Source: Sphingobium sp. SYK-6 | GTDB taxonomy: Bacteria; Pseudomonadota; Alphaproteobacteria; Sphingomonadales; Sphingomonadaceae | Assembly (NCBI RefSeq): GCF_000283515.1 | Contig: NC_015976.1 | Coordinates: 3,999,501-4,063,500 of the forward strand | Length of the DNA: 64,000 nucleotides | Direction of reading: 5' to 3' | Shown here: one piece after another, positions 15,966 to 28,965 of the stretch | Layout: every line of letters starts with the position of its first letter | How positions within the stretch are numbered: the stretch's first letter is position 1 | Made by a program: the position numbers and the translations under genes | Notes under the pieces: model-generated | Databases searched by the model: none | What the model was told of the DNA's origin: nothing | The model's input: the letters and a program-made list of their open reading frames with translations, nothing else

Positions 15966-17795
15966 TCAGGCCGCGCTGCTCAGGTCGCCGCGCAGCGCAC
16001 TGAACTCGCGGCCCAGCTCCGCGATCTGACCGGCAATCGCATCCGCCGTGTCCCGCAGGCACGCCGCCGTCTCGACCAGCTCGGACGAGCCGGCGCTCGC
16101 GTCCTGCGCCGCCTGCGCGATCTCGCGCATCTGGACATGCGTCTCGGAGATCGACGCCACCATGCGCCGACTCGCATCTTCCTGGGAGCCGGCGAGCGCC
16201 TCGACCGAATCGGCCTGCTCGCCGACGCCGGTCGCGAGTTGTTCGACAAGAGTCGTGCTCGCCAGGAAATCCGCCGCCGTCTCGTTCACGAAGGCGAGCT
16301 GACGCGCGATCTGCCCGGCCGCCTCGCCTGAATCGAGAGACAGCGCCTTGATCTCCCGCGCCACCACGGCAAAGCCGAGCCCCGCGTCGCCGGATCGATG
16401 CGCCTCGATATTGGCATTGACCGAAAGCAGATTGGTCTGCGCCGCCACGCGCTTGATGAGATCCAGCGCATGGCTGATGCCGCTCACCAGCTCCGAGAGG
16501 CGCTGCGCATGCGCGCGGTTGCGACCCGACTGGTCTATGACTTCATTGCTGTGCATGCGCGTGGTGCCCGCGCTGCTGCGCACGTCACCGACCAGCCGCA
16601 GCAGGCCGATGCCGTCCTTCTGCACCTCGTCCGCCCGCATGGCCGCCGCGGCGATGCTCCGCGCGATGGCGTCGGCGCGGTCCCGCGACTGCGAGGACGC
16701 CGTCGCAAGCGTCATCGCCATCTCGCGCATGATCGCGGAGGCATGGGAAAGCGCCGCCACGAGCTGGGACAAGGCGGCGTCGAACCGCGCGAAACCCTCG
16801 TCGACCAGCCGGGCGCGCGCCTGAGCGCGACGCGAATCGTCCAGCTCACGGCGGCGCAGCGCGTCCTCGGCCTGTTCCCGGTCGCGTCTCGACTGGTCCG
16901 CCAGGCGCGCTGCATCCTGCGCGTCACTCAACGCCCGCGCGATCGCCCCGATCTCATCCTCGCGCTCAAGGCCGGGCACCGCCTCTCCCGCGGGGCCCGT
17001 CCCGCCCTGCCGCACATGATCGGCAATGGCGACGAGCGGCCGCGCGAGGCGTCTCTCCGCCATGCGCGCGATCAGGATGCCGCCCGCGAGCGCGGCGATG
17101 GAGACGGCGACGAGCAACAGTTCAGCGGCAAAATTGACCCAGCGAAGCACCGCGCGATCCTGCCCGGCAGTCGCGCGCAGTTCCTCGGTCGTCCGGGCGA
17201 TCTTCCCGAGCAGCGGGTCGACGCCGCCGAAGAACTGCCCGGAAAGGAAGAAGTCCAGCCGTTCGCGATCGCTTCGTTCGAGCAGGACCTGAAGACGATC
17301 CAGCGCCCGGTCGGCATCGGGCCGCTCCACCGAGAATCGCGTGGCCACGGTCGCGCCCGATTCGCCCAGCTCTCTCCAGTCCCGGCCCAGCCTGCTCCTG
17401 ATATCCCGCAGGGCGGTCGCGCCGCCGGTCGGGTCGATGGTGCCGACACGCACCTTGTCGGCAATGGCCCAGCTCGTCTGATAGGCCGAAGCGATGGTCT
17501 GCAGCTGGCTCATCGGCACGATGCGCTGCTCCACCAGCCGGGTGGAAATGGTCCGGTTGATCGTCAGCGCGCCGAGCTGGGCCACGATCAGCAGCGAGAG
17601 CAGTGCCCCGGCGGCCAGCAGCAACCGGCGAAACTGTCGCGAGATCGAATCTCTTCTTTCGTATCGCGTGACGATGGTCCCGCCCGACTGCCCGTCGCGA
17701 AGCGCATGCATTGATATGGCCTCTTGCTGTTCCCTGGTCCGGCCCGCCGGATCCCCCTGCGCGGCCAGATAGTGAATCGCTCGTTGACGAACCAT
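15966..17795 (-). CDS. Methyl-accepting chemotaxis-like protein with divergent signalling tip
   Basis: The 609 residues show TM1 at 58-79, a helical periplasmic domain of about 140 residues, TM2 at 222-244, a HAMP-like linker, and a long helical cytoplasmic domain. The hairpin tip reads RVAAQTNLLSVNANIEAHRSG...GFAVVAREIKAL, related to but different from the classic [20 protein letters not shown] tip. No methylation helices or C-terminal CheR-binding pentapeptide are evident, and no chemotaxis genes are near. It may sense a periplasmic signal for a non-classical pathway. ATG 17711 is an alternative start. Confidence 0.82.
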   Translation of the reverse strand: MVRQRAIHYLAAQGDPAGRTREQQEAISMHALRDGQSGGTIVTRYERRDSISRQFRRLLLAAGALLSLLIVAQLGALTINRTISTRLVEQRIVPMSQLQTIASAYQTSWAIADKVRVGTIDPTGGATALRDIRSRLGRDWRELGESGATVATRFSVERPDADRALDRLQVLLERSDRERLDFFLSGQFFGGVDPLLGKIARTTEELRATAGQDRAVLRWVNFAAELLLVAVSIAALAGGILIARMAERRLARPLVAIADHVRQGGTGPAGEAVPGLEREDEIGAIARALSDAQDAARLADQSRRDREQAEDALRRRELDDSRRAQARARLVDEGFARFDAALSQLVAALSHASAIMREMAMTLATASSQSRDRADAIARSIAAAAMRADEVQKDGIGLLRLVGDVRSSAGTTRMHSNEVIDQSGRNRAHAQRLSELVSGISHALDLIKRVAAQTNLLSVNANIEAHRSGDAGLGFAVVAREIKALSLDSGEAAGQIARQLAFVNETAADFLASTTLVEQLATGVGEQADSVEALAGSQEDASRRMVASISETHVQMREIAQAAQDASAGSSELVETAACLRDTADAIAGQIAELGREFSALRGDLSSAA

Positions 17796-18088
17796 GAAGA
17801 TTTCGGGAATATGGCTGTAATATCAATGTCATAAAACTGTCATCGAGCCGCGGAGGAGCGAGATCGCACGGTGTCGGCGATGCCAGGAATCGCCTCCGAT
17901 GCGCGCATCGGGAGGACCGGCGGCGTCGCTCCGGCGGGCGGAAAGGCGGACCCGGCGCGCCACGTCGCCTCTCGACTTGCATCCGCGGGCCACCCCTGCT
18001 AACCGCCGCCGCGTGTCGAGGGGGGTGCTGCAACGCCTCCCCTTTTCTGGCGCAATTCAACTCGATGAAGACGAGGTATCAGGCGCGC

Positions 18089-20207
<2,119 letters not shown>

Positions 20208-20214
20208 GCACGTG

Positions 20215-20242
20215 CCGGGCATCCGCACCGGCGGGTGCCCGG
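20215..20242 (+). other. Intercistronic hairpin between atpA and atpG
   Basis: CCGGGCA at 20215-20221 pairs with TGCCCGG at 20236-20242, extended by CCGC/GCGG around a short loop. No T-run follows, so it is more likely an mRNA stability or processing element than a terminator. Confidence 0.5.
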
Positions 20243-20284
20243 ACGGGGTTCTCGCTTCAAAGGGAACACGACACAGGGAAAGAC

Positions 20285-21157
20285 ATGGCTAGCCTCAAGG
20301 AACTCAAGGGCCGCATCGTCTCGGTCAAGTCGACCCAGAAGATCACCAAGGCCAAGCAGATGGTCGCTGCGGCCAAGCTGCGCCGTGCGCAGGCCGCTGC
20401 CGAGGCCGCTCGCCCCTATGCGGAGCGCCTGGAAAAGGTGGTCGCCAGTCTCGCTGGCAAAGTGACCGGTGACAGCGCGCCCCGCCTGCTTGCAGGCACG
20501 GGCAAGGATGACACGCATTTGCTGGTCGTGGCGAACGGGGACAAGGGCCTGGCCGGCGCCTTCAACGCGAACATCGTCAAGGCTGCCGTCCTCAAGGCGC
20601 GCGCGCTGATCGCGCAGGGCAAGACGGTCAAGTTCTACCTCGTCGGACGCAAGGGCCGCGCCGTCATCTCGCGGACCTTTCCCGGCATGATCGTCGGCGA
20701 ATATGACACGACCGAAGTCCGCACGCCCGGTTTCGACGAGGCCAGCGCGATCGCGCAGGACGTCTCGAACCGCTTCTTCGCGGGCGAGTTCGACGTTGCT
20801 CACCTCTTCTATTCGGGGTTCAAGTCGGCGCTCGCGCAGATCCCGACCGAGCAGCAGATCATCCCCGTCAAGATCCCGGCCGATGCGCCGGCCTCATCGG
20901 GCGCCGCGGTCGAATATGAGCCGGACGAGGAAGCGATCCTCGCTGACCTGCTGCCGCGCAACATCACGATCCAGATCTTCAAGGCCCTCCTTGAGAACAT
21001 GGCATCCGAGCAGGGCGCCTCGATGACCGCGATGGACAATGCGACGCGCAACGCGGGCGACCTCATCAAGCGACTCACGATCGAATTCAACCGCAGCCGT
21101 CAGGCCGCGATCACCACCGAGCTGGTGGAAATCATTGCGGGCGCCGAAGCGCTCTAA
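20285..21157 (+). CDS. atpG: F1 ATP synthase subunit gamma
   Basis: The 290-residue central-stalk rotor subunit has the hallmark N-terminal helix [30 protein letters not shown] and C-terminal helix [21 protein letters not shown]. Length is normal and the ribosome site is AGGGAAAG. It lies in the middle of the F1 operon, 28 bases before atpD. Confidence 0.97.
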   Translation: MASLKELKGRIVSVKSTQKITKAKQMVAAAKLRRAQAAAEAARPYAERLEKVVASLAGKVTGDSAPRLLAGTGKDDTHLLVVANGDKGLAGAFNANIVKAAVLKARALIAQGKTVKFYLVGRKGRAVISRTFPGMIVGEYDTTEVRTPGFDEASAIAQDVSNRFFAGEFDVAHLFYSGFKSALAQIPTEQQIIPVKIPADAPASSGAAVEYEPDEEAILADLLPRNITIQIFKALLENMASEQGASMTAMDNATRNAGDLIKRLTIEFNRSRQAAITTELVEIIAGAEAL

Positions 21158-21167
21158 ACCGGATTAG

Positions 21168-22631
<1,464 letters not shown>

Positions 22632-22652
22632 TCGCCCCCGGATGATTGAGAA

Positions 22653-22676
22653 CCCTTCCCGCTCCCGCGGGGAGGG
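22653..22676 (+). other. Intercistronic hairpin between atpD and atpC
   Basis: Positions 22653-22662 pair with 22667-22676 over ten bases (one G-T pair) around a four-base loop, followed by CCTTTGATG. It lies 22 bases after atpD and 23 before the atpC ATG, so it could attenuate or protect the transcript at this boundary. Confidence 0.5.
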
Positions 22677-22699
22677 CCTTTGATGAAGGTATCGAGGCC

Positions 22700-22954
22700 A
22701 TGGCCCTGCATTTCGAACTCGTGACCCCAGAGAAGCTTGTCCTGGCCCAGGACGTCCACATGGTCGTCGTGCCGGGCGCCGAGGGCGAGTTCGGCGTGCT
22801 GGAAGGCCATGCGCCCTTCATGTCCACCGTGAAGGACGGCGTGCTCAAGGTCTATGACCGCGACGGCGCCGAGCCCCGCCTGATCCCCGTCGAGGGCGGC
22901 TTTGCCGAAGTCAGCGAGGCAGGGCTTACCGTGCTGGCGGAAAAGGCGGGCTGA
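22700..22954 (+). CDS. atpC: F1 ATP synthase subunit epsilon
   Basis: ATG 22700, with GAGG just upstream, gives 84 residues starting [19 protein letters not shown] and containing [20 protein letters not shown], the conserved beta-sandwich of epsilon. The C-terminal helical arm that inhibits ATP hydrolysis in E. coli is essentially missing, as in many alphaproteobacterial epsilons. It is the last gene of the operon; the terminator is 56 bases downstream. Confidence 0.95.
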   Translation: MALHFELVTPEKLVLAQDVHMVVVPGAEGEFGVLEGHAPFMSTVKDGVLKVYDRDGAEPRLIPVEGGFAEVSEAGLTVLAEKAG

Positions 22955-22977
22955 GCGGGCTGCGCGGCCGGATCCGG

Positions 22978-24003
22978 TCAGGACCCCGCGATCACGTCAT
23001 TTCGAATGACCCCGGTTCGATCGAGCCGGGGTTTTTTCTCGTCTGCGCCCGGCGCACGGGCATAGCGAAGCAGGACGAGCCCCAGCGCGAAAGCCAGCAG
23101 GTCGCCCAGCGTCGTCACGAGCCGCAGCAGAAGTGCCGCGGCGATGGCGCGCTCGGGACCGATGATCGGTGCCAGCCCTTCGCTCAGGATGAACTCCCGC
23201 ACGCCAAGCCCCGCCGGAGCGCCTACCACGAGAAAGCCCGCGACCCAGGCTCCGCAGAATATCGACACGCTCCGGGCAATCGTGGCGGGATCACGCGCAA
23301 GGGCAGGCTCAAGGAGCAACAGGGCACAGGCTGACAACAGCGCCCCCGCTATCGTGAGCAACACCGGTACGGCGAGGCGCCCCGGGGGGCTGAGGGTGCC
23401 GAGGGTGCCGAATCTGACGGCAAGCATCCCCGCGGCCAGCCGGCGGGTCCTGATTGCAAAACCGCCGACCAGGGCCACAAGCGCGAGGATGCCAGCGACG
23501 ATCGCGGCCGCCCGCCACATTTCGTCGAGATGCGCCATGAGCAAGGGCGCGCCCAGAAGCGCCATGACCAACACGCCGATCGCCATTTCGATAGCGACCG
23601 AGGTGATGGTCAGGCGGACGGGAACGCCATGGCGAAGCGCCAGGGTCGCGCGGCCGATATGCTGTGCGATATTGCCCGGCAGATACTTCCCGAACTGCGT
23701 GGTCAGGAAGATCGCGGCTGTCAGGCCGATCGGAAGGTTCTTGCCGAGCATGGCAAGAATGGCGCGCCACGCCATGGCCACGAAGATGCATGCGATGAGG
23801 CAGAGCAGCACCGCCAGCGGCATGGCGGCGACCGCCTCCCGCGCCAGCGTCGGCAGGCTCTCCTGGAGCGAGTGAACGCGCTGCGCGAAGAACAGCAGGC
23901 ACAGTAGGCCCATGACCAGCCCGAGACGGCGCAGCCAACGGACGAGCCCATCGCTCTTCCCTCCGGCAGGTGCGTCGACTTGGACGTCGTCCGGATCAGC
24001 CAT
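22978..24003 (-). CDS. UPF0104 / flippase-like integral membrane protein
   Basis: This 341-residue protein has about eight hydrophobic spans and the motifs of the lysylphosphatidylglycerol-synthase transmembrane (UPF0104) family: TTQFGKYLPGNIAQHIGRA and the late GAPAGLGVREFIL. Related proteins are proposed lipid or glycolipid translocases. It is the last gene of a five-gene minus-strand operon of glycosyltransferases and overlaps the methyltransferase gene by eight bases, so it may move the lipid-linked product across the membrane. Its last codons contain the terminator of the convergent atp operon. Confidence 0.85.
   Translation of the reverse strand: MADPDDVQVDAPAGGKSDGLVRWLRRLGLVMGLLCLLFFAQRVHSLQESLPTLAREAVAAMPLAVLLCLIACIFVAMAWRAILAMLGKNLPIGLTAAIFLTTQFGKYLPGNIAQHIGRATLALRHGVPVRLTITSVAIEMAIGVLVMALLGAPLLMAHLDEMWRAAAIVAGILALVALVGGFAIRTRRLAAGMLAVRFGTLGTLSPPGRLAVPVLLTIAGALLSACALLLLEPALARDPATIARSVSIFCGAWVAGFLVVGAPAGLGVREFILSEGLAPIIGPERAIAAALLLRLVTTLGDLLAFALGLVLLRYARAPGADEKKPRLDRTGVIRNDVIAGS
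23010..23037 (+). terminator. Rho-independent terminator of the atp operon
   Basis: CCCCGG at 23010-23015 pairs with CCGGGG at 23026-23031 around a nearly palindromic TTCGATCGAG centre, followed by six T residues. It is the only strong terminator after atpC and lies wholly within the 3' coding end of the convergent UPF0104 gene. Confidence 0.85.
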
Positions 24004-24790
24004 CGGCCTTGCGTCCGACGCCGATCCATCCGGTCCCGTGCTCGGAGCGGCGGAAGAGACGCTGCAGCCGGACGGCGCCTTGCAGCATCTGCCGGCATGG
24101 GAATGCCGTCATCACCGGAAAAAGTCGCGTCTCCAGCCCGCGATCAACCCCGCTATTCTCCGTTGCCGCCTTCATCGATCTGCTGCTGGCCCCGGCCTTC
24201 AGCTTGCGGCCATGATAGGCATTACGCAGCGGTTCGATGAAGTTGGAGACGGGGAAACCATAGGCTTCAACTCGCACGTCGGTCAGGCCGGCGGCTTGAA
24301 GAAGCGCTTCGAACTGCGGTCTCGAATAGCGCCGGAAGTGGCCTGCGAAGATGTCCGAATTGCCCCACAATTTCATGTGCGCGGGCACGGAAAGCACGGC
24401 CAGCCCCCCCGGTTTCAGCCAGCCCACCCATTCACGCAGCGCCGCAAGGTCATCCTCGATATGCTCCAGGACTTCGAAGCTGAAGAGGTAGGAGAAATGC
24501 GCATGCCAGTCCTCCGGCGTCTCCCGTACCGTCATCCGTGCTTGCCCATTGGCGAAGACGTCCGAGAGCGCGCGCCCTTCGACCGACATTTCCAGCCCGG
24601 TGACATCGAAGCCGAGAGCAGCGAACTCCGAGAGCAGTGCTCCCGCGCCGCAGCCGACCTCGATGATGTTTCCGGGCGGCAGATCCCGCATGGCTTCCAT
24701 GATGGAAGCGCGCCGGAGGATATAGCGCGGCGCAGGCACCCATCCACCCTCCGGGAGAGCGGGGCCAAAGGGCGACATTACGAGCGACAT
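23996..24790 (-). CDS. Class I SAM-dependent methyltransferase of the glycan operon
   Basis: The 264-residue enzyme has SAM motif I IIEVGCGAGALLSEF near residues 42-56, motif II FEVLEHIEDD, and the LKPGGLAVLSVPAH post-II strand typical of small-molecule methyltransferases (Methyltransf_11/23). ATG 24790 has GGGGAG seven bases upstream; ATG 24778 would give a TAATG overlap with the preceding glycosyltransferase. Its place between a glycosyltransferase and a flippase-like gene suggests methylation of a sugar or lipid-linked intermediate; this is inference. Confidence 0.85.
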   Translation of the reverse strand: MSLVMSPFGPALPEGGWVPAPRYILRRASIMEAMRDLPPGNIIEVGCGAGALLSEFAALGFDVTGLEMSVEGRALSDVFANGQARMTVRETPEDWHAHFSYLFSFEVLEHIEDDLAALREWVGWLKPGGLAVLSVPAHMKLWGNSDIFAGHFRRYSRPQFEALLQAAGLTDVRVEAYGFPVSNFIEPLRNAYHGRKLKAGASSRSMKAATENSGVDRGLETRLFPVMTAFPCRQMLQGAVRLQRLFRRSEHGTGWIGVGRKADG

Positions 24791-26040
24791 GCGGGTTCTC
24801 CCCGGGCAAGAGTCAGAAGCTGAACGAGGGCATCCACGCCATCGTCCGGAGACAGCGCGGCGCGGGCGGTTGCCGCGATCACCGCGGGGCGAGGCCGAGC
24901 GAAGGCTTGCGCAACCGCTTCCGCCAGCGCGGGCGCATCACCCGGCGGCACGAGGCGAATCGCATCGGGATAGCGCTGGGCAAGAGCGGCCACGGCAGGA
25001 CTCGCGCGCGTGATGATCGCGCCGCCAGCGGCCAGTATCTGAAACATCTTGTTGGGAATGACGCGGGCCGCCTTGTCGCTGGTCCCGAAAATGCCGAGCG
25101 AAATGACCGCCCCGCGAATGATCGAGGGGAGCTGCGCATAGTCGACCCAGGGAAGCCAGGTGACGTTCCCGGGCGCGTGGCGGTCCAGAAAGGTCCTCGC
25201 CGCGGCATCTTCCTGCCCCCGGCCGATGATGAGCCAGTGGACCGGCGTGCCCACGCTCGCCAGTGCCGCCTCAAGGATCGTCTCGATGCCATGCAAGGGA
25301 ATGAACTGGCCATAGAAGAGCGCATAACGGGGCGGCAGACCGGCAGGCGGCGCAGGCAAGTCGGCCCGGTGGCGCGCGTCCCAGAACAGGGGCTCGGCGC
25401 CGACCGGCACCGTGATGCATCGTGCAGCCGGCACGCCAAATGTTTCGCTGAAATATCGTCCATGCTCGTCCGTATCGACGAGCACGACATCGGCCATGGC
25501 GAGCGCAAGCCGTTCAACCTGCCACAACAGCCTTGCGCGCAGGCCCCCGCGACGCAGCCACTTGCGGTCGTTCACGATCGTGTCGTGCAACGGAATGAAC
25601 GCATCGAAGATGATCGCCTGCCGACGCAGGCGCGCGAATGGCCACAGGACAAAGGCGTCGAGAATGGCCGGATAGGGCAGCAGGACAGGCAGCGTGCGCG
25701 GCTGACGCAGCAATTGCAGGATCGCGCGGGGATAAGTCGCAAGGGCCCGTGCGATCGCGATCGCCATCCGGCCCTTGCCGGCCACGGCCTTGTCTTCGAT
25801 GCCCTGCCATATGTCGATATGGATTTCCCCGGCCAGCCTTCCCTTGCGCCGCAAGGCGTCGATCAGCAGCCTGACGCGCGGCTTGCCCTTGTCATAGCTT
25901 CCCCAGGCGACCAGCCGGACGTCCGCCTTCGCGCCGGTTCCCGCGTCTGCCGACGAGGACTTGGCAGAGCCAGCCCAGCCTGCGCCGGACGCTGCCGGTC
26001 GAGAAGGCGTCGAAGCGACGCGGGAGACGGTGTCGTACAT
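24778..26040 (-). CDS. Glycosyltransferase, GT4-like (GT-B fold)
   Basis: A 420-residue protein with a GT-B layout: N-terminal acceptor domain, then YALFYGQFIPLHGIETILEAA, HWLIIGRGQED, VTWLPWVDYAQLP and the C-terminal donor-site segment KAARVIPNKMFQILAAGGAIITR. This is the pattern of GT4-type retaining enzymes that use nucleotide-sugars. The first 35 or so residues are Ser/Ala-rich and probably disordered. Its ATG overlaps the stop of the upstream membrane protein (TGATG). Donor and acceptor cannot be named. Confidence 0.83.
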   Translation of the reverse strand: MYDTVSRVASTPSRPAASGAGWAGSAKSSSADAGTGAKADVRLVAWGSYDKGKPRVRLLIDALRRKGRLAGEIHIDIWQGIEDKAVAGKGRMAIAIARALATYPRAILQLLRQPRTLPVLLPYPAILDAFVLWPFARLRRQAIIFDAFIPLHDTIVNDRKWLRRGGLRARLLWQVERLALAMADVVLVDTDEHGRYFSETFGVPAARCITVPVGAEPLFWDARHRADLPAPPAGLPPRYALFYGQFIPLHGIETILEAALASVGTPVHWLIIGRGQEDAAARTFLDRHAPGNVTWLPWVDYAQLPSIIRGAVISLGIFGTSDKAARVIPNKMFQILAAGGAIITRASPAVAALAQRYPDAIRLVPPGDAPALAEAVAQAFARPRPAVIAATARAALSPDDGVDALVQLLTLARGEPACRS

Positions 26041-27722
26041 CAGAACGACGTCACATAAGGCTCGGGGGGTGGTGGGCTGCCCGGGACGCGGAGGTCGCGC
26101 CCCCAGACGAGCCTGGCATCACGCGCGCCGCCTGCGCCAATCTCATGCCGCCCCCGCGCGAGGCGGACGATCGCGCCCGGCTGATAAGTCGCGCCGTCGA
26201 GGCGAACCGCGCCGTCGCGCACCGTATAAGGGCCCGGCACCAGCATATCGACGGGTTGGACGGCCGAGCCGCCCGGCACCTGGCGTCCGGCGACCCAGTA
26301 AGGGCCCCACAGATGGATATAGGTGCTGCGCATCACCGCCACGTCCCGCGGCAGGAACTCGGGCGCCGGCCCCTGTCCCTCGAACACCGCGTCGAACATC
26401 GGATCATTGGCCATGACCAGCGGAACGGTCTCGCGCGCCATGATCGCTTCCATGCTTGGCGACATGCCCATCCGGTACTGCTCGCCGCCCCATGGGGTCA
26501 TGAAGATATTTGCCTTGGGGAAGCGGCCCAGCATGCCGCTGAAGTCGAAATAGGCCACCGGCTCGGGGAACATGGCTTCGGCCGCTTCGATAAGCTGGCG
26601 CTGCTTGTCGATCGGGCTGGGTGGCTCCAGCGCCCGCACGGTCAGGGCACAGACCAGCATCAGCAGAGCGAGCAGGCCGGCCCCGTAGCGCGCGGCAAGC
26701 ATCTTCGCGCTCGCCGCGCAGGCCACGGCAACCGGCGGCAGCATGAAGGTGTAATAATAAGGCGCGCTATTATGATAGAAGGCCAAGGTCGTGAGCGGCA
26801 GGAACAGGCCGATAAGCGCAAGCCGTTCGGCGGGACGGAAAGCCGACTTCATCAGCGCGATGGGGAAAGCCAGGATGAAGAGGGTCAGCACCGGCGCCAG
26901 GATCGCGCCCTTCACCGCAAAGCGCCAATAAGGCGGTATCCCCAGGCTGAACATCTTGCCGGAAGAGCTGGCGATCACCGCCTTCGCCTGCTCATCGGCA
27001 TATTCTCCCAGTCCCCGGGCGTGGAGCCAGTAGACCAGCGCGAAGACGATCGCCGCCAGGAGGCCGGTGCAGGCGACTCTCAAGGCATAAGCAGGGCTCC
27101 GCCCCAGCTCGGTCCATCGCAGCCAGAGGATGCCCGCGAAGGCCGGCGCATAAAGGACCGCCTTTATCGTCATCATGAAGGCCAGGCCGAGGAGAAGGCC
27201 CGTCGCAAGGATGGCTTTTGCATCCAGTCGCGAGCGCAGCAGGACCCAGAGGGCGAGCATGAGCAATGCCGCCGTCGGCGCATCGAAGCGGAAGGAAAAT
27301 CCGTGCTGCAGGACGAACCCGGCCGAAAGATATCCAAGCGCGCAAAGCAAGGCGACGGTGCGATCTGCAAATCGCCCGGCAATCCCGACAATCGCTGCCA
27401 GGATCGCGATCTCGCTCAGATACATGAAGACACGGATGAGAAGGATGTGCTCGACGACCGAGCCGGGAACATGCACGACCCAGGCGAAGAAGCGGGTGTA
27501 GAGTGTCTGGAGCGGGAGCGTGAGCGTTCCTCGCGCCAGCATCTCCACGCGGCTGTAATGATAGAACTCGTCCCAGTTGATGGCCCTGCCGAAGACCATT
27601 TCCAGCTGGACGAGCAGGATCACCACGAGAGCGGCGATCGAAAGCGCTCGCGTGTTCATCCACGCCGGCCGCGCGAGGCCCTTCTCTCCTGCGTTCAAGC
27701 GCAATCCTGCCATGCGTGTCAT
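26040..27722 (-). CDS. GT-C-type integral membrane glycosyltransferase candidate (ArnT/GT39-like)
   Basis: A 560-residue protein with an N-terminal span, then INWDEFYHYSRVEML in the first outer loop. The acidic pair (DE) there is where GT-C enzymes such as ArnT and protein mannosyltransferases bind metal and lipid-phosphate sugar. About ten more hydrophobic spans follow, and then a soluble C-terminal part of about 180 residues without membrane segments. GT-C enzymes use polyprenyl-phosphate sugars, which the adjacent GT2 could supply. Sequence divergence leaves the family call moderate. Confidence 0.68.
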   Translation of the reverse strand: MTRMAGLRLNAGEKGLARPAWMNTRALSIAALVVILLVQLEMVFGRAINWDEFYHYSRVEMLARGTLTLPLQTLYTRFFAWVVHVPGSVVEHILLIRVFMYLSEIAILAAIVGIAGRFADRTVALLCALGYLSAGFVLQHGFSFRFDAPTAALLMLALWVLLRSRLDAKAILATGLLLGLAFMMTIKAVLYAPAFAGILWLRWTELGRSPAYALRVACTGLLAAIVFALVYWLHARGLGEYADEQAKAVIASSSGKMFSLGIPPYWRFAVKGAILAPVLTLFILAFPIALMKSAFRPAERLALIGLFLPLTTLAFYHNSAPYYYTFMLPPVAVACAASAKMLAARYGAGLLALLMLVCALTVRALEPPSPIDKQRQLIEAAEAMFPEPVAYFDFSGMLGRFPKANIFMTPWGGEQYRMGMSPSMEAIMARETVPLVMANDPMFDAVFEGQGPAPEFLPRDVAVMRSTYIHLWGPYWVAGRQVPGGSAVQPVDMLVPGPYTVRDGAVRLDGATYQPGAIVRLARGRHEIGAGGARDARLVWGRDLRVPGSPPPPEPYVTSF

Positions 27723-28705
27723 GCTTGCCTCTTGCGGGGCTCACGCCGCGCGACGGGAGGGGCGAGGCCCTGCTCCTCCAGCTTGCGCACCCGCTCCAGC
27801 GTCATTTCAAGCAGTTTCCGGTTGCCCGCGATCAGATCGGCCAGAACGCCGAGCATGACGGATACGGTGCCGAGCACCAGCAGCGCGCCGCCCAGCACCA
27901 GCGACTGGACGTGCCCCGCACCCTCCCCCACCGCGTAATAGTAAAGGAACCGCACGATCGGGATCGCGCCGGCCAGGCTGCAAAGGCCGCCCGCCAGAAC
28001 GAAAACCCGGAGCGGATTGTACATGGTGTAGGTGCGCGCCATCGTGACGCAGGTATTCAGGATGAACTGGGGAATGCTGCGGAACAGCCGCGAGGGACGG
28101 ACCGTCCGGTTGGTCGGCACGGGCACGCTGACGATCCCGAGCCTCTTGCGCCCGGCCTGGATGAGCATGTCGGTGGTGTAGGAAAACTCGGTCGTGATCG
28201 CGAGGCGCTGCGCGGCTTCACGGCTGATGGCGCGGAACCCGCTGACGGCATCGGGAATGTCGGTCCGTGCCAGCCGCTGGACGACCGCGCTGCCCAGTTT
28301 CTGCAACAGGCGCTTGACCGGTCCGAAATGGGCATTGGTTCCCACCCCCCGATCACCGACGACGATGTCCGCCATGCCATTCATGATCGGAGCGACCAGC
28401 GCGGGAATGGCGGCGCCATCATACTGCCCGTCCGCATCCGTATTGACGATGATGTCCGCGCCGGCGGCCAGCGCGACATTGAGGCCGGTCTGGAAGGTGG
28501 CCGCCAGTCCACGATTGGTGCGATGACGCACGACATGATGAACGCCGAACCGCCGCGCCACCGCGCCGGTATCGTCATCGCTGCCATCATCGATGACCAG
28601 CAGTTCGATCTCGTCGATGCCTTCGATGCGGCGGGGAATCCGCAGGAGCGTATCAGGGAGGCTTTCCGCTTCGTTGAAGCAGGGTATCTGCACGATCAGC
28701 TTCAT
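27719..28705 (-). CDS. GT2 polyprenyl-phosphate sugar synthase-like glycosyltransferase
   Basis: From ATG 28705 (MKLIVQIPCFNEAESL) the product is 328 residues. The GT2 fold is clear: VIDDGSDDDT, NRGLAATFQTGL, and the DxD-containing NTDADGQYDG. Then TDIPDAVSGFRAISRE and two C-terminal membrane spans followed by a charged coiled tail. This is the arrangement of dolichol/undecaprenyl-phosphate mannose, glucose or Ara4N synthases. It overlaps the next gene as ATGA and is first in the operon. The open frame reaching upstream to 28894 lacks conserved residues. Confidence 0.87.
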   Translation of the reverse strand: MKLIVQIPCFNEAESLPDTLLRIPRRIEGIDEIELLVIDDGSDDDTGAVARRFGVHHVVRHRTNRGLAATFQTGLNVALAAGADIIVNTDADGQYDGAAIPALVAPIMNGMADIVVGDRGVGTNAHFGPVKRLLQKLGSAVVQRLARTDIPDAVSGFRAISREAAQRLAITTEFSYTTDMLIQAGRKRLGIVSVPVPTNRTVRPSRLFRSIPQFILNTCVTMARTYTMYNPLRVFVLAGGLCSLAGAIPIVRFLYYYAVGEGAGHVQSLVLGGALLVLGTVSVMLGVLADLIAGNRKLLEMTLERVRKLEEQGLAPPVARREPRKRQA

Positions 28706-28965
28706 TCGCAGCCTTCCCCGCGTGGCGCGGTCTCGTCGCTCCGAATGCCGGCCCTGAAGGCCATGCACGAGCGCGCGTTCCTGCGGACTGCTATGCCAAT
28801 GACGGTTAATTTTCCCTTGCGCGCCGATCCCGGCATCCCGGTTTCGGACAGGGTCGGAGCCTCGGGATCGCTCCCGTCGCAGCCCATTAGCCATTTCTCA
28901 AACCTTGCCGCCTAGTCCCGTAGGCACTGTGCCGGTCAGCCGGCGCCTCGAACATGGGCCGTGAG

